DNA of 64,000 bases. Source: Streptomyces sp. JH14. GTDB lineage: Bacteria; Actinomycetota; Actinomycetes; Streptomycetales; Streptomycetaceae. The translations under genes were made by a program, and so were the position numbers. Where the stretch lies: contig NZ_JAJNEL010000001.1 in assembly GCF_029428675.1 (NCBI RefSeq), positions 3,100,001 to 3,164,000 of the forward strand, in the 5' to 3' direction. The notes below the pieces were generated by a model, which worked only from the letters and a program-made list of their open reading frames with translations, was not told the DNA's origin and did no database searches. Numbering within the stretch: position 1 is the first letter of the stretch; every line of letters starts with the position of its first letter. This document shows positions 1-9,204 of the stretch, one piece after another.

Positions 1-2485
1 GCGGCTTGGCGGCGGCCCGCCCGCGCTGCTTCGGCTGGGCGTAGATCGCGAGGGCCTCTTCGAGCGTGATGTCGAAGAGCTGCTCCTCGGAGGTGAGCGA
101 ACGCGAGTCCGTGCCCTTCTTCAGGTACGGACCGTAGCGGCCGTTCTGCGCGGTGATCTCCACGCCTTCGGCGTCCTCACCGACGACCCGCGGCAGCGAC
201 ATCAGCTTGAGCGCGTCGGCCAGCGTCACCGTGTCCAGCGACATCGACTTGAAGAGCGACGCGGTCCGCGGCTTCACCGCGTTCTTGCCGGTCTTCGGCG
301 TGCCCTCGGGCAGCACCTCGGTGACGTACGGACCGTAGCGGCCGTCCTTCGCGATGATCTGGTTCCCGCTGACCGGGTCCGCACCGAGCTCGTAGTCACC
401 GCTCGGCTTGGCGAGCAGCTCCTCCGCGTACTCGACGGACAGCTCGTCGGGCGCCAGTTCCTCCGGCACGTCCGCGCGCTGGTGGCCTTCGGCGTCCTTC
501 TCCCCGCGCTCGATGTACGGGCCGTACCGCCCGACGCGGAGCTTGATGTCGTTGCCGACGGGGAACGAGGAGATCTCCCTGGCGTCGATCGCGCCGAGGT
601 CGGTGACGAGCTCCTTCAGACCGCCGAGGTGGTCGCCGTCGCCGTTGCCCGCGGCGGAGGCCGCGCCGCTGACGGTGTCGTCGCCCTCGCCGAAGTAGAA
701 GCGCCTCAGCCACGGCACGGACTGGGCCTCGCCCCGCGCGATGCGGTCGAGGTCGTCCTCCATCCGCGCGGTGAAGTCGTAGTCGACAAGCCGGCCGAAG
801 TGCTTCTCCAGCAGGTTGACCACGGCGAAGGAGAGGAACGACGGGACGAGCGCCGTGCCCTTCTTGAATACATAGCCGCGGTCGAGGATGGTGCCGATGA
901 TCGAGGCGTACGTCGACGGGCGGCCGATCTCGCGCTCTTCCAGCTCCTTGACCAGCGAGGCCTCGGTGTAGCGGGCCGGCGGCTTGGTGGCGTGGCCGTC
1001 GGCGGAGATCTCGTCGGCGGACAGCGCGTCGCCCTCGGCGACCTGCGGCAGCCGCCGCTCACGGTCGTCGAGCTCGGCGTTCGGGTCATCGGCGCCTTCG
1101 ACGTACGCCTTCATGAAGCCGTGGAATGTGATCGTCTTGCCGGACGCGGAGAACTCGGCGTCCCGGCCGTCGCTCGCCCGGCCGCCGATCTTCACGGTGA
1201 CGGAGTTACCGACCGCGTCCTTCATCTGCGAGGCGACGGTCCGCTTCCAGATCAGCTCGTAGAGCCGGAACTGGTCGCCGGTCAGTCCGGTCTCGGCGGG
1301 CGTGCGGAAGCGGTCGCCGGAGGGGCGGATCGCCTCGTGCGCCTCCTGCGCGTTCTTGACCTTCCCGGCGTAGGTACGCGGCTTGTCCGGCAGGTAGTCG
1401 GCCCCGTACAACTGCGTGACCTGCGCCCTTGCCGCGGAGACCGCGGTGTCGGACAGGGTCGTGGAGTCCGTACGCATGTAGGTGATGAAGCCGTTCTCGT
1501 ACAGCTTCTGTGCGACCTGCATGGTGGCCTTGGCCCCGAAGCCCAGCTTGCGGCTCGCCTCCTGCTGGAGGGTCGTCGTACGGAACGGGGCGTACGGGGA
1601 GCGGCGGTACGGCTTCGACTCGACGGACCGCACGGCGAACGCGGAGTCGGCGAGCGCGGCAGCCAGGGCCCGGGCGTTCGCCTCGTCCAGGTGCAGCACC
1701 TGGCCGGAGCCGGCCTTCAGCTGCCCGTCCGGACCGAAGTCGCGGCCCTGGGCGATCCGCCGGCCGTCGACCGCGCTGAGGCGGGCGGTCAGCGTCGACG
1801 GGTCGGACGCGTCACCGGAACGGCCGGTGCCGAAGGTGCCGGTCAGGTCCCAGTACTCGGCGGAACGGAAGGCGATGCGCTCGCGCTCCCGCTCGACGAC
1901 GAGGCGGGTGGCGACGGACTGGACGCGGCCGGCCGACAGCCGCGGCATGACCTTCTTCCACAGGACCGGCGAGACCTCGTAGCCGTAGAGCCGGTCGAGG
2001 ATACGGCGGGTCTCCTGGGCGTCGACCATGCGCTGGTTGAGCTCACGCGGGTTGGCCACCGCCTCCCGGATCGCGTCCTTGGTGATCTCGTGGAAGACCA
2101 TCCGGTGGACCGGGACCTTCGGCTTGAGCACTTCCTGCAGGTGCCACGCGATGGCTTCGCCCTCGCGGTCCTCATCGGTGGCGAGGAACAGTTCGTCGGA
2201 CTCGGCCAGCAGCTGCTTGAGCTTCCTGACCTGCGCCTTCTTGTCCGCGTTGACGACATAGATGGGCTGGAAGTCATGCTCGACGTCGACGCCGAGCCGA
2301 CGGACCTCGCCGGTGTACTCGTCGGGGACTTCTGCGGCGCCGTTCGGCAGGTCGCGGATGTGCCCGACGCTCGCCTCGACGACGTATCCGGGGCCGAGGT
2401 ACCCCTTGATCGTCTTCGCCTTGGCAGGCGACTCGACGATGACGAGTCGGCGGCCGCCGTGTGCGGTCTCGCTGGTCGGGGACAA
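1..2485 (-). CDS. topA: DNA topoisomerase I (3' end beyond window)
   Basis: Type IA topoisomerase that relaxes negatively supercoiled DNA through a 5'-phosphotyrosine intermediate. Reading the minus strand from a TTG at 2485, preceded by GGAGAGAAG, gives the Toprim start LVIVESPAKAKTI (Glu18) and the acidic motif DEDREGEAIAWHL (about residues 104-116). The active-site segment ITYMRTDS puts the catalytic tyrosine at about residue 336 (codon at 1480-1478). Towards the window edge come topoisomerase C-terminal repeats of the type GRYGPYV/GRYGPYL. About 828 codons are visible and the lysine/alanine-rich tail is cut off by the window. TTG rather than ATG is chosen because the ribosome site and the N-terminus MSPTSETA fit Streptomyces TopA as I know it. 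Family assignment is very secure; the exact start is slightly less so. Confidence 0.96.
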   Translation of the reverse strand, partial: MSPTSETAHGGRRLVIVESPAKAKTIKGYLGPGYVVEASVGHIRDLPNGAAEVPDEYTGEVRRLGVDVEHDFQPIYVVNADKKAQVRKLKQLLAESDELFLATDEDREGEAIAWHLQEVLKPKVPVHRMVFHEITKDAIREAVANPRELNQRMVDAQETRRILDRLYGYEVSPVLWKKVMPRLSAGRVQSVATRLVVERERERIAFRSAEYWDLTGTFGTGRSGDASDPSTLTARLSAVDGRRIAQGRDFGPDGQLKAGSGQVLHLDEANARALAAALADSAFAVRSVESKPYRRSPYAPFRTTTLQQEASRKLGFGAKATMQVAQKLYENGFITYMRTDSTTLSDTAVSAARAQVTQLYGADYLPDKPRTYAGKVKNAQEAHEAIRPSGDRFRTPAETGLTGDQFRLYELIWKRTVASQMKDAVGNSVTVKIGGRASDGRDAEFSASGKTITFHGFMKAYVEGADDPNAELDDRERRLPQVAEGDALSADEISADGHATKPPARYTEASLVKELEEREIGRPSTYASIIGTILDRGYVFKKGTALVPSFLSFAVVNLLEKHFGRLVDYDFTARMEDDLDRIARGEAQSVPWLRRFYFGEGDDTVSGAASAAGNGDGDHLGGLKELVTDLGAIDAREISSFPVGNDIKLRVGRYGPYIERGEKDAEGHQRADVPEELAPDELSVEYAEELLAKPSGDYELGADPVSGNQIIAKDGRYGPYVTEVLPEGTPKTGKNAVKPRTASLFKSMSLDTVTLADALKLMSLPRVVGEDAEGVEITAQNGRYGPYLKKGTDSRSLTSEEQLFDITLEEALAIYAQPKQRGRAAAKP

Positions 2486-2708
2486 CTTCGCTCTTCTCTC
2501 CGGTCGACACTCAGTGGGCATCCGGGCAGCGCGATGGCGCTGCCGACGGTGCTGTCGCTGCGGAGTGTGACGGTACAACCCGCCCCCGTGTCAAACGGCA
2601 AAAGCCCGCAACGGCCACTCGAACGGTAACCCGACTTCCGCCATTCCTGCCGCCCGGAGTGCCCGTTACGCAGTGCGTACGGCCGCTGCCTGCGGGTTTC
2701 GCAGCGCC

Positions 2709-2727
2709 GTGGCCGCACTGCGGCCAC
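2709..2727. terminator. Perfect 19-bp palindrome upstream of topA
   Basis: GTGGCCGCA and TGCGGCCAC flank a single C. It lies between the 3' end of the small membrane-protein gene (2809) and the topA start (2485), so on the minus strand it follows one gene and precedes the next. It could terminate the first or act in the topA leader. No T-run follows, so function is uncertain. The rest of 2486-2808 shows no gene. Confidence 0.4.
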
Positions 2728-2808
2728 CGAAGGAGAGAAGCAGGGCGGCCGGGCGTGTTCGCGGGTCCCGGCGCGGTGGCCGCACCGGAGCGGCGGCCGG
2801 GGAGCGGA

Positions 2809-3006
2809 TCAGAAGCGAGCGAAGCACCACACGCCGAGGGCGAGGAAAAGTACGCCGAACAGAGTGGCGAGTGCGGTGGAGACGACGGGGCTCACTCCGT
2901 GCGCGACCGGCGCACGGTGTACGACGCGCGCCCCCGTCCATACCAGCAGCGCGGCCCCGAACAGCGCGAACGCCGTTCCGGCGAAGATCGCAGGTCCGCT
3001 CTCCAT
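2809..3006 (-). CDS. Small two-helix membrane protein
   Basis: A 65-residue protein starting MESGPAIFAGTAFALFG. Two hydrophobic stretches (about residues 5-22 and 38-62) are separated by a short basic/polar loop (RVVHRAPVAHG), so it is probably an inner-membrane hairpin. The ATG at 3006 is chosen over the in-frame start at 3105 because AGAGAGG lies just upstream and the 33-residue N-terminal extension is arginine-rich and unlike a membrane protein start. The downstream gene on the same strand is topA, about 320 bp away. I do not recognise a specific family, and the function is unknown. Confidence 0.65.
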   Translation of the reverse strand: MESGPAIFAGTAFALFGAALLVWTGARVVHRAPVAHGVSPVVSTALATLFGVLFLALGVWCFARF

Positions 3007-3959
3007 GTCCGTACGCCTCTCTGTCCCCGCCCGACGCCGGGCCGATGCCCGCGTCGTGCCGCCTCGCGTCAGGGGGAGGCTGCCACGCACGGGCGTCGCC
3101 GACACGAACCGCGGGTGAACTCCAGCCCCGCGGTCGGCGGCGGCGGTCGCCGCAATCGGCCACCACCCACCATGACCGGATTCACATCACGCCGAGCGCC
3201 GCGCGTCGGCGGCTGCCGCGTTCGAGACCGCCGGCAGGGGCCCAGGCGGGCACCGCCGAGCCGCCCCTGTCGCCGGTTCGACGCCGAGCCGCCCCGTGTC
3301 GCGGCCGCCTCCCGCGGACAACTGACGCGCGGCCTCGGCAGCATGGGTCAGCGGCAATACTCCCGACGGCCCGCATCCACTCCGGCAGTGCCTCGCGCGG
3401 CGCATTCGCCCCGGTGAGCGGAAGGAGTACCGAACTCACCACGTCGGGCGCCGGTAACACGTCGCGGGGACGCAGGTCGAGCACCCCGGCGCAAACCCGG
3501 AAGCGAAGCAGCCGGCCGCGGCGACGACGAGCACCGCACCGAGCCAACCGGAACCCGCAGCCCCAGCCGACAGCAGGCGGAAGCGATCGCTAAGACGCTG
3601 ATGAGGGAGCCGTTCAGCACATACGGCAGTGCGTGCCGGGACCGGAGCGGAGCCCGGCGAAGAGCGCGTCGATGCCTTCGGTCGCGAACGTCCGGGCACG
3701 GATGAGGACTTCGTCCTCGGCAAGGCGCCGCAATGGCCGGCCGGTGCGGTTCCGGCGCTCCTTCCCCGTACGCGGCGTACACATCCGAGAGTGCGGCGCA
3801 GGCCGCTTCGGGGCCGTCGAGGTACGGGCAAAAGTGCGGGGGCCGCCGCTCCGGACAGCGCTCCTGGGCCCGGCCCGCACGACCCCGGGCGGCGTGGCCC
3901 GGATGGCATCCGGCTCCGACGGACGATGCCCCGCCCCGGAGAGGGAGCAGGACGTCACG
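3007..3959. other. Gene-poor stretch with possible gene remnant
   Basis: About 950 bp without a convincing intact gene. All six frames contain short open stretches, but these are arginine/proline/glycine-rich shadows of GC-rich DNA. The only protein-like pieces are on the minus strand at about 3614-3850 and are listed separately. Confidence 0.5.
3614..3850 (-). pseudogene. Possible frameshifted gene remnant
   Basis: Two minus-strand segments in different frames look like coding sequence, with mostly G/C third positions and ordinary amino-acid composition. One reads YLDGPEAACAALSDVYAAYG (about 3825-3766). The other reads LAEDEVLIRARTFATEGIDA and runs to a stop at 3614. Joining them needs one frameshift near 3725. 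I cannot name a family, and the call rests on composition alone. A sequencing error or chance would also explain it. Confidence 0.22.
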
Positions 3960-5468
3960 TCAGGCCTGCCCCGCCGCCTCCAGGAACCCCTCCTCCACCA
4001 GCAGCCGGATCGCCTGCGGGGTGCGGTCGCGCAGGAGCACCGGGTCCTCGTTCATCAACTGGGCGATCGCGTCCAGGATCCGGCCCGCGGGCAGCGACCC
4101 GTCGCAGACGCCCGCGAAACCCGCGCCGACCGCATCGACCTTCGTCGCGCGTCGCATACCGCGGTTCTGACGGAGCACCACATGCTCGGGGTCCTCCGCG
4201 CCGGGCAGCCCGACCTGCTCCTGCATCACCTCCGCGGCCAGCGTGAAGCTGTCCGCGAGCAGCGCCGCGTCGTCGTGGGTCCGCAGATAGTCCTGGCGGG
4301 CGAAGTGGGCCACCACGGCAGCGCCGAGCGGCTGCTCCACCGGATGAGGCCATTCCTCGATCACGATCGACGGATTCTCCGCGGCCGATTCCGCCTTCCG
4401 CAGCGTGATCCAGCCGAACCCGACCCCCTTCGTCTTGCGGGCCTCGAACTCGTCCAACCAGGCGTCGTACCGCGCGGCGTACTGCGCGGGCTCCGTGCGG
4501 TGGTCGCCGCTGTCGCGCAGCCACAGCTCCGCGTACTGCGTGATGTCCTGCACCTCACGCTGAACGATCCAGGCGTCGCAGCCGCGCGGCACCCAGGAAC
4601 GCAAGCGGTCCTGCCACTCCTCGCCCTCGACGTGCTGCCAGTTGGCGAGGAAGTGCGCATACCCGCCGTCGTTCAGCCGGTCGCCGGCCTGCTGCACCAG
4701 CGTCCGGCACAGGTCGTCGCCGCCCATGCCGCCGTCGCGGTAGGTGAGGCGGGCGCCCGGCGAGATGACGAACGGCGGGTTGGAGACAATGAGGTCGTAG
4801 GTCTCGGCGTCGACCGGCTCGAAGAGCGAACCCTCGCGCAGATCGGCCGGGGCGGCACCGGACAGGGCGAGGGTCAGCCGGGTGAAGACGAGGGCACGGG
4901 GATTGAGGTCCGTGGCCGTGACCCTGGTGGCGTGCTGCGAGGCGTGCAGCGCCTGGATGCCGGAGCCCGTTCCGAGGTCGAGCGCGGAGGCGACCGGTGT
5001 ACGCACGGTGATGCCGGCGAGTGTGGTCGACGCACCGCCGACTCCGAGGACCACCCCCTCCTCGTGCGAGCCGATACCGCCCGCGCCGCCGACCGCGCAG
5101 CCCAGGTCGGAGACGATGAACCAGTCCTGTCCCTCGGGGCCGCCGTACGGCCGCACGTCGACGGTGGCCCTTACCTCGTCGCCTTCTTGGACGACCCAGC
5201 CGTCCTCGATGCACTCGGCCAGCGGGAGCGCGGCACGGGCCGACGCGTACGGAACGGGGCGCTGGAGGAGAAAGAGCCGCACCAGCGTGTCGAGCGGGGA
5301 ATCGCCACGGGTGGCGCGGAGCGCCGGCACCGTCTCGCTGCGGGCGAGCGCGGCGTAGGCGGGCGCACCGAGCAGGTCGAGAAGCCCGTCGGCGGTGAAA
5401 GCGGCGGCAAGCAGGGCTTCGCGGAGCCGGAGCGAACGGTCGGGCGCGGGGAGACTGGTCGTACTCAC
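3960..5468 (-). CDS. SAM-dependent methyltransferase with NPPF motif
   Basis: A 502-residue protein. The N-terminal third (about 1-150) resembles the substrate-binding region of two-domain methyltransferases. The catalytic Rossmann domain follows: motif I is ALDLGTGSGIQALHAS, and motif IV is LIVSNPPFVIS, the NPPY/F signature of amino-group methyltransferases acting on nucleic acid bases or protein glutamine. A C-terminal extension of about 170 residues is of unknown role. The substrate cannot be told from sequence; an rRNA base (RlmG/RsmC-like) or a glutamine (PrmC-like) are the usual options. The start is an ATG (MSTTSLPAPDRSLRLREALL). A hairpin just upstream at 5503-5535 separates it from the lipoprotein gene, so it is probably transcribed alone. 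Confidence 0.85.
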   Translation of the reverse strand: MSTTSLPAPDRSLRLREALLAAAFTADGLLDLLGAPAYAALARSETVPALRATRGDSPLDTLVRLFLLQRPVPYASARAALPLAECIEDGWVVQEGDEVRATVDVRPYGGPEGQDWFIVSDLGCAVGGAGGIGSHEEGVVLGVGGASTTLAGITVRTPVASALDLGTGSGIQALHASQHATRVTATDLNPRALVFTRLTLALSGAAPADLREGSLFEPVDAETYDLIVSNPPFVISPGARLTYRDGGMGGDDLCRTLVQQAGDRLNDGGYAHFLANWQHVEGEEWQDRLRSWVPRGCDAWIVQREVQDITQYAELWLRDSGDHRTEPAQYAARYDAWLDEFEARKTKGVGFGWITLRKAESAAENPSIVIEEWPHPVEQPLGAAVVAHFARQDYLRTHDDAALLADSFTLAAEVMQEQVGLPGAEDPEHVVLRQNRGMRRATKVDAVGAGFAGVCDGSLPAGRILDAIAQLMNEDPVLLRDRTPQAIRLLVEEGFLEAAGQA

Positions 5469-5502
5469 CCGCCCATTGTGTCCGCTCCCGCTGACAACGG
5501 CA

Positions 5503-5535
5503 CCGTCCCGGCCGCCACCTGAGCCCCCGGGACGG
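5503..5535 (-). terminator. Hairpin between lipoprotein and methyltransferase genes
   Basis: CCGTCCCGG (5503-5511) pairs perfectly with CCGGGACGG (5527-5535). It lies just after the stop of the minus-strand lipoprotein gene, where an intrinsic terminator is expected. No long T-run, as is usual in Streptomyces. Confidence 0.55.
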
Positions 5536-5551
5536 ATCGTGCGGGTGCCGG

Positions 5552-6181
5552 TTACGACTTCTTGCTGGGCGAGGCGGACGGGGAAGCCGACTTCTCGGGC
5601 GCCTTCGAAGGCTCGGTGCTCGGCGCGACGGAAGCCTTCGGCTTCTGGCAGCCCGGCTGCTTGGCCATCGCCTCGCCCACCTTGCCGGACTGAAGCTTCT
5701 TCAGCGCCTCGTCGCCGCTGGTACTGATCTTGTTCAGCTCGTCGGCGATACCCTTCAGGCCGTCGGCGAACTTCGCCTGGTCCTTCGTGTTGAGCGCGTC
5801 GACCTTCTTCTGCAGCTCCGCGTACGCGGCCGAGGAGGCGTTGAGCTCCTTCACGGCCTCCTTCTGCGTGGTCTCACCGTCGTCGACCGGCGGTGCGCCC
5901 GCCGAGTCCACAGCAGCACCCAGCGCCTTGTACGCCTGCGAGATCTGCTGGAAGGCGGCCGAGTCGGTCCTCTGGACATCGGCGGGCTTGCTGTTGTCCG
6001 CGGTCTGCTGCTGGATGGCGGCGTTGGCGTTCGCGATCTTCTGCAACTGGGGCTTGACCTGGTCACATACCTTTTTGGCCCAGTCGTTCACCTGGTTGTC
6101 ACTGCTGTCATCGCTGCAGCCCGACAGCGCGAGCACGAGTACCGCACCGCCGGACAGTGCGGCCGCAAGCTTCTTGTTCAC
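5552..6181 (-). CDS. Secreted lipoprotein, helical
   Basis: A 209-residue exported lipoprotein. The GTG at 6181 is preceded by GGAAGGGACC and gives a short basic N-terminus (VNKK), a hydrophobic core and the lipobox LALSGC with the lipidated Cys at about residue 22. The mature part is mostly helical and rich in Gln, Ala and Lys (coiled-coil-like, about 30-170), with two further cysteines (VCDQ and PGCQ) that could pair. The C-terminal tail is low complexity (PSASPSKKS). It should sit on the outer face of the membrane. The function is unknown; it lies downstream of hppA but is separated from it by a strong terminator at 6363-6396. Confidence 0.85.
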   Translation of the reverse strand: MNKKLAAALSGGAVLVLALSGCSDDSSDNQVNDWAKKVCDQVKPQLQKIANANAAIQQQTADNSKPADVQRTDSAAFQQISQAYKALGAAVDSAGAPPVDDGETTQKEAVKELNASSAAYAELQKKVDALNTKDQAKFADGLKGIADELNKISTSGDEALKKLQSGKVGEAMAKQPGCQKPKASVAPSTEPSKAPEKSASPSASPSKKS

Positions 6182-6362
6182 CGGATCGGTCCCTTCCAAG
6201 GCTCTCGGCCCCGGAACTTACACGCCGGAAGACCTCCATCCGGGTGCCGGGCGTCCGGAGAATGACCTTTTGCAGCCATTTGCACCAAGAGAAATGAGGG
6301 AGATGCCACTCCTGCGCGAATGGGTGAATGCACCGCCCGATGCATGCACCGAAGAGGCAAAG

Positions 6363-6396
6363 GGGCGGACGGCGCATCAGGATGCGCCGTCCGCCC
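6363..6396 (-). terminator. Strong terminator after hppA
   Basis: Near-perfect 16-bp inverted repeat: GGGCGGACGGCGCATC (6363-6378) and GATGCGCCGTCCGCCC (6381-6396). It lies 97 bp beyond the hppA stop and upstream of the lipoprotein gene. The rest of 6182-6492 holds the lipoprotein leader and no gene. Confidence 0.85.
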
Positions 6397-6492
6397 ACTC
6401 TTTGATCAGCAGCCGCCGAGGGTCCGACCGGCCGCTGCCCGGATCCGGTCAGCCACTGTCTGCACGCAGCTGTGCCGTTCCTGGCGCCCGCC

Positions 6493-8928
6493 TCACGAAA
6501 CCGGCGCCGGATCAGTCGACTTGGCGGGCCTGTCGCCGTCCTCGTCGTCGGAAGGGTCTTCCTCGCCCACGGCGATCCCACGCCGCTTGGAGACATAGAC
6601 CGCTCCGACGATGACCGCAATGGCGAGTACCGCCACGACCGCCCGCACACCGGCACTCGCGTCCGCCCCGTAGCTGAACTGCACCACTGCGGGAGCAATG
6701 AGCAGCGCCACCAGGTTCATCACCTTGAGCAGCGGGTTGATCGCCGGTCCGGCCGTGTCCTTGAACGGATCGCCGACCGTGTCGCCGATCACGGTCGCGG
6801 CGTGGGCGTCACTTCCCTTGCCGCCGTGATGACCGTCCTCGACAAGCTTCTTGGCGTTGTCCCAAGCGCCTCCGGAGTTGGCGAGGAAGACCGCCATCAG
6901 CGTGCCGGTGCCGATCGCGCCCGCGAGATACGAACCGAGCGCCCCGACTCCCAGGGTGAAGCCGACCGCGATCGGCGCGAGCACCGCGAGCAGCCCGGGC
7001 GTGGCAAGCTCGCGCAGTGCGTCCTTGGTGCAGATGTCGACGACGCGTCCGTACTCCGGCTTCTCGGTGTAGTTCATGATCCCGGGGTGCTCGCTGAACT
7101 GCCGCCGCACCTCGTAGACGACGGCCCCGGCGGACCGGGACACCGCGTTGATGGCCAGACCGGAGAAGAGGAAGACGACCGCGGCGCCGAGGATCAGCCC
7201 CACCAGGTTGTTGGGCTGGGAGATGTCGAGGCTCAGTCCGAGCTCCCCGGCCCCGGCCCCGACGTCGTCGACCGCCGTGGCGATCGCGTCGCGGTACGAA
7301 CCGAAGAGCGCCGACGCCGCGAGAACGGCGGTGGCGATGGCGATGCCCTTGGTGATCGCCTTGGTGGTGTTGCCGACGGCGTCCAGATCGGTGAGGACCT
7401 GGGCGCCGGCGCCGGTGACATCACCGGACATCTCGGCGATGCCCTGAGCGTTGTCGGAGACCGGACCGAAGGTGTCCATGGCCACGATGACCCCGACGGT
7501 GGTGAGCAGTCCGGTCCCGGCGAGTGCCACCGCGAAGAGCGCCAGCATGATCGACGTACCGCCGAGCAGGAACGCCCCGTAGACGCCGAGGCCGATCAGC
7601 AGCGCGGTGTAGACGGCGGACTCCAGACCGATGGAGATCCCGGCGAGCACGACGGTCGCCGGGCCGGTCAGCGAGGATTTGCCGATGTCCCGGACGGGAC
7701 GCCGGTTCGTCTCGGTGAAGTAGCCGGTGAGCTGCTGGATCAGCGCGGCCAGCACGATGCCGATGGCGACGGCGACCAGGGCGAAGATCCGCGGGTCGCC
7801 GTCGTGCGAGGTGATGGCTCCGTCGGTGACGCCGTCCAGATCGGCGTACGAGGACGGCAGATAGACGAAGACGCCCACCGCCACCAGGACGAGCGAGATA
7901 ACCGCGGAGATGAAGAAGCCGCGGTTGATGGCGGTCATCCCGCTTCGGTCGGCGCGCCGCGGGGCGACCGCGAAGATCCCGATCATCGCGGTGACCACGC
8001 CGATCGCCGGCACGATCAGCGGGAAGGCCAGTCCGGCGTCGCCGAAGGCGGCCTTGCCGAGGATGAGCGCGGCGACGAGCGTCACGGCGTACGACTCGAA
8101 GAGGTCGGCCGCCATGCCCGCGCAGTCGCCGACGTTGTCGCCCACGTTGTCGGCGATCGTGGCGGCGTTGCGCGGATCGTCCTCCGGGATGCCCTGCTCG
8201 ACCTTGCCCACGAGGTCGGCGCCGACGTCCGCGGCCTTGGTGAAGATGCCACCCCCGACCCTCATGAACATGGCGATCAGCGCGGCACCGAGCCCGAAAC
8301 CCTCCAGCACCTTGGGCGCGTCGGCTGCATAGACGAGCACCACGCAGGAGGCGCCGAGCAGTCCGAGCCCCACGGTGATCATGCCGACCACGCCGCCCGT
8401 GCGGAAAGCAATCTTCATCGCCCGGTGCGATACGGCGGTGAGATCCTTTTCCGGTTCGCCCGGCGCCGGAGTCGCTTCGCGGGCGGCGGCGGCCACCCGC
8501 ACATTGCTGCGCACGGCGAGACGCATGCCGATGTATCCGGTGGCTGCCGAGAACAGGGCACCCACCAGGAAGAACACGGAACGTCCCGCGCGCTGCGACC
8601 AGTTGTCGGCAGGCAGCAGCAGAAGCAGGAAGAAGACCACGACGGCAAAAATGCCTACGGTGCGCAACTGCCGGGCCAGATAGGCATTCGCGCCTTCCTG
8701 GACCGCTGCCGCGATCTCCTTCATTCGGTCAGTGCCCTCACCGGCCGCCAGCACCTGGCGTACCAGCAGCCTGGCGACGATCAGTGCGGCGACGGCCACG
8801 ACGGCCACGACGATCACGATGACGCGGTTGTCATCGGTGAGCACCGCAGCCGCGAGTGTGGTGGGCCGGTCGGAAAGTGCGGAAACTTCGGGCAGTTCTG
8901 CCAGTGGTGTGTTGAAGAACCCCGCCAT
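6493..8928 (-). CDS. hppA: Proton-pumping membrane pyrophosphatase
   Basis: An 811-residue integral membrane pump that couples pyrophosphate hydrolysis to proton export. Many transmembrane segments are evident. The pyrophosphate-binding signature runs through DVGADLVGKVEQGIPEDDPR and continues to DNVGDNVGDCAGMAADLFES (about residues 230-280). The second conserved acidic cluster GGAWDNAKK is near the C-terminus. The segment AVGNTTKAITKG carries Lys where potassium-dependent enzymes have Ala, so this belongs to the potassium-independent, proton-translocating class. The ATG at 8928 has a strong ribosome site (GAGGAGGACGT); the open frame runs further upstream but lacks family sequence. The C-terminus ends in an acidic tail. 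It is transcribed alone, with terminators on both sides. Confidence 0.97.
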   Translation of the reverse strand: MAGFFNTPLAELPEVSALSDRPTTLAAAVLTDDNRVIVIVVAVVAVAALIVARLLVRQVLAAGEGTDRMKEIAAAVQEGANAYLARQLRTVGIFAVVVFFLLLLLPADNWSQRAGRSVFFLVGALFSAATGYIGMRLAVRSNVRVAAAAREATPAPGEPEKDLTAVSHRAMKIAFRTGGVVGMITVGLGLLGASCVVLVYAADAPKVLEGFGLGAALIAMFMRVGGGIFTKAADVGADLVGKVEQGIPEDDPRNAATIADNVGDNVGDCAGMAADLFESYAVTLVAALILGKAAFGDAGLAFPLIVPAIGVVTAMIGIFAVAPRRADRSGMTAINRGFFISAVISLVLVAVGVFVYLPSSYADLDGVTDGAITSHDGDPRIFALVAVAIGIVLAALIQQLTGYFTETNRRPVRDIGKSSLTGPATVVLAGISIGLESAVYTALLIGLGVYGAFLLGGTSIMLALFAVALAGTGLLTTVGVIVAMDTFGPVSDNAQGIAEMSGDVTGAGAQVLTDLDAVGNTTKAITKGIAIATAVLAASALFGSYRDAIATAVDDVGAGAGELGLSLDISQPNNLVGLILGAAVVFLFSGLAINAVSRSAGAVVYEVRRQFSEHPGIMNYTEKPEYGRVVDICTKDALRELATPGLLAVLAPIAVGFTLGVGALGSYLAGAIGTGTLMAVFLANSGGAWDNAKKLVEDGHHGGKGSDAHAATVIGDTVGDPFKDTAGPAINPLLKVMNLVALLIAPAVVQFSYGADASAGVRAVVAVLAIAVIVGAVYVSKRRGIAVGEEDPSDDEDGDRPAKSTDPAPVS

Positions 8929-8966
8929 ACGTCCTCCTCGACGCTCAGCGCTCAAGACGTGGACGG

Positions 8967-8972
8967 ATTGTA
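8967..8972 (-). promoter_or_regulatory. Possible -10 box of hppA
   Basis: On the minus strand TACAAT lies about 40 bp before the hppA ATG in an unusually AT-rich leader (8929-9108). The upstream TTTTGA is only 15 bp away, so the -35 assignment is weak. Confidence 0.3.
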
Positions 8973-9122
8973 GGGAGCGGAACCTGATCAAAACAGTGCG
9001 CAGCAATAGGTAATTGACCTTCACCCCCCGATCGGCAAATGATCGCGTTCTCGGATTGAGCCGAATGCAGTAAGGGGTCAGGCACATTATCCGTAGATCA
9101 TTGATCAAGCAGAAATGAAAAA

Positions 9123-9141
9123 GGCCCTGCTCAGCAGGGCC
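9123..9141 (-). terminator. Terminator of the bldG operon
   Basis: GGCCCTGCT / AGCAGGGCC separated by one base, followed in the minus direction by a T-run (complement of GAAATGAAAAA). It is a classical intrinsic terminator placed 64 bp after the anti-sigma stop and upstream of the hppA promoter region. Confidence 0.85.
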
Positions 9142-9204
9142 TCAAAGAATGGATCAAGTGATCGGGGCCGGGCGGGCCGGTACGGTCCGATGCCCCGTCG
9201 CGCC

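Noticed and set aside
482..2629. 715-residue plus-strand open frame
   Set aside because: Antisense of topA, whose minus-strand reading gives all type IA topoisomerase motifs.
6472..8973. 833-residue plus-strand open frame
   Set aside because: It is the antisense of hppA; low-complexity Asp/Arg/Gly/His composition and no ribosome site, whereas the minus strand encodes a textbook pyrophosphatase.
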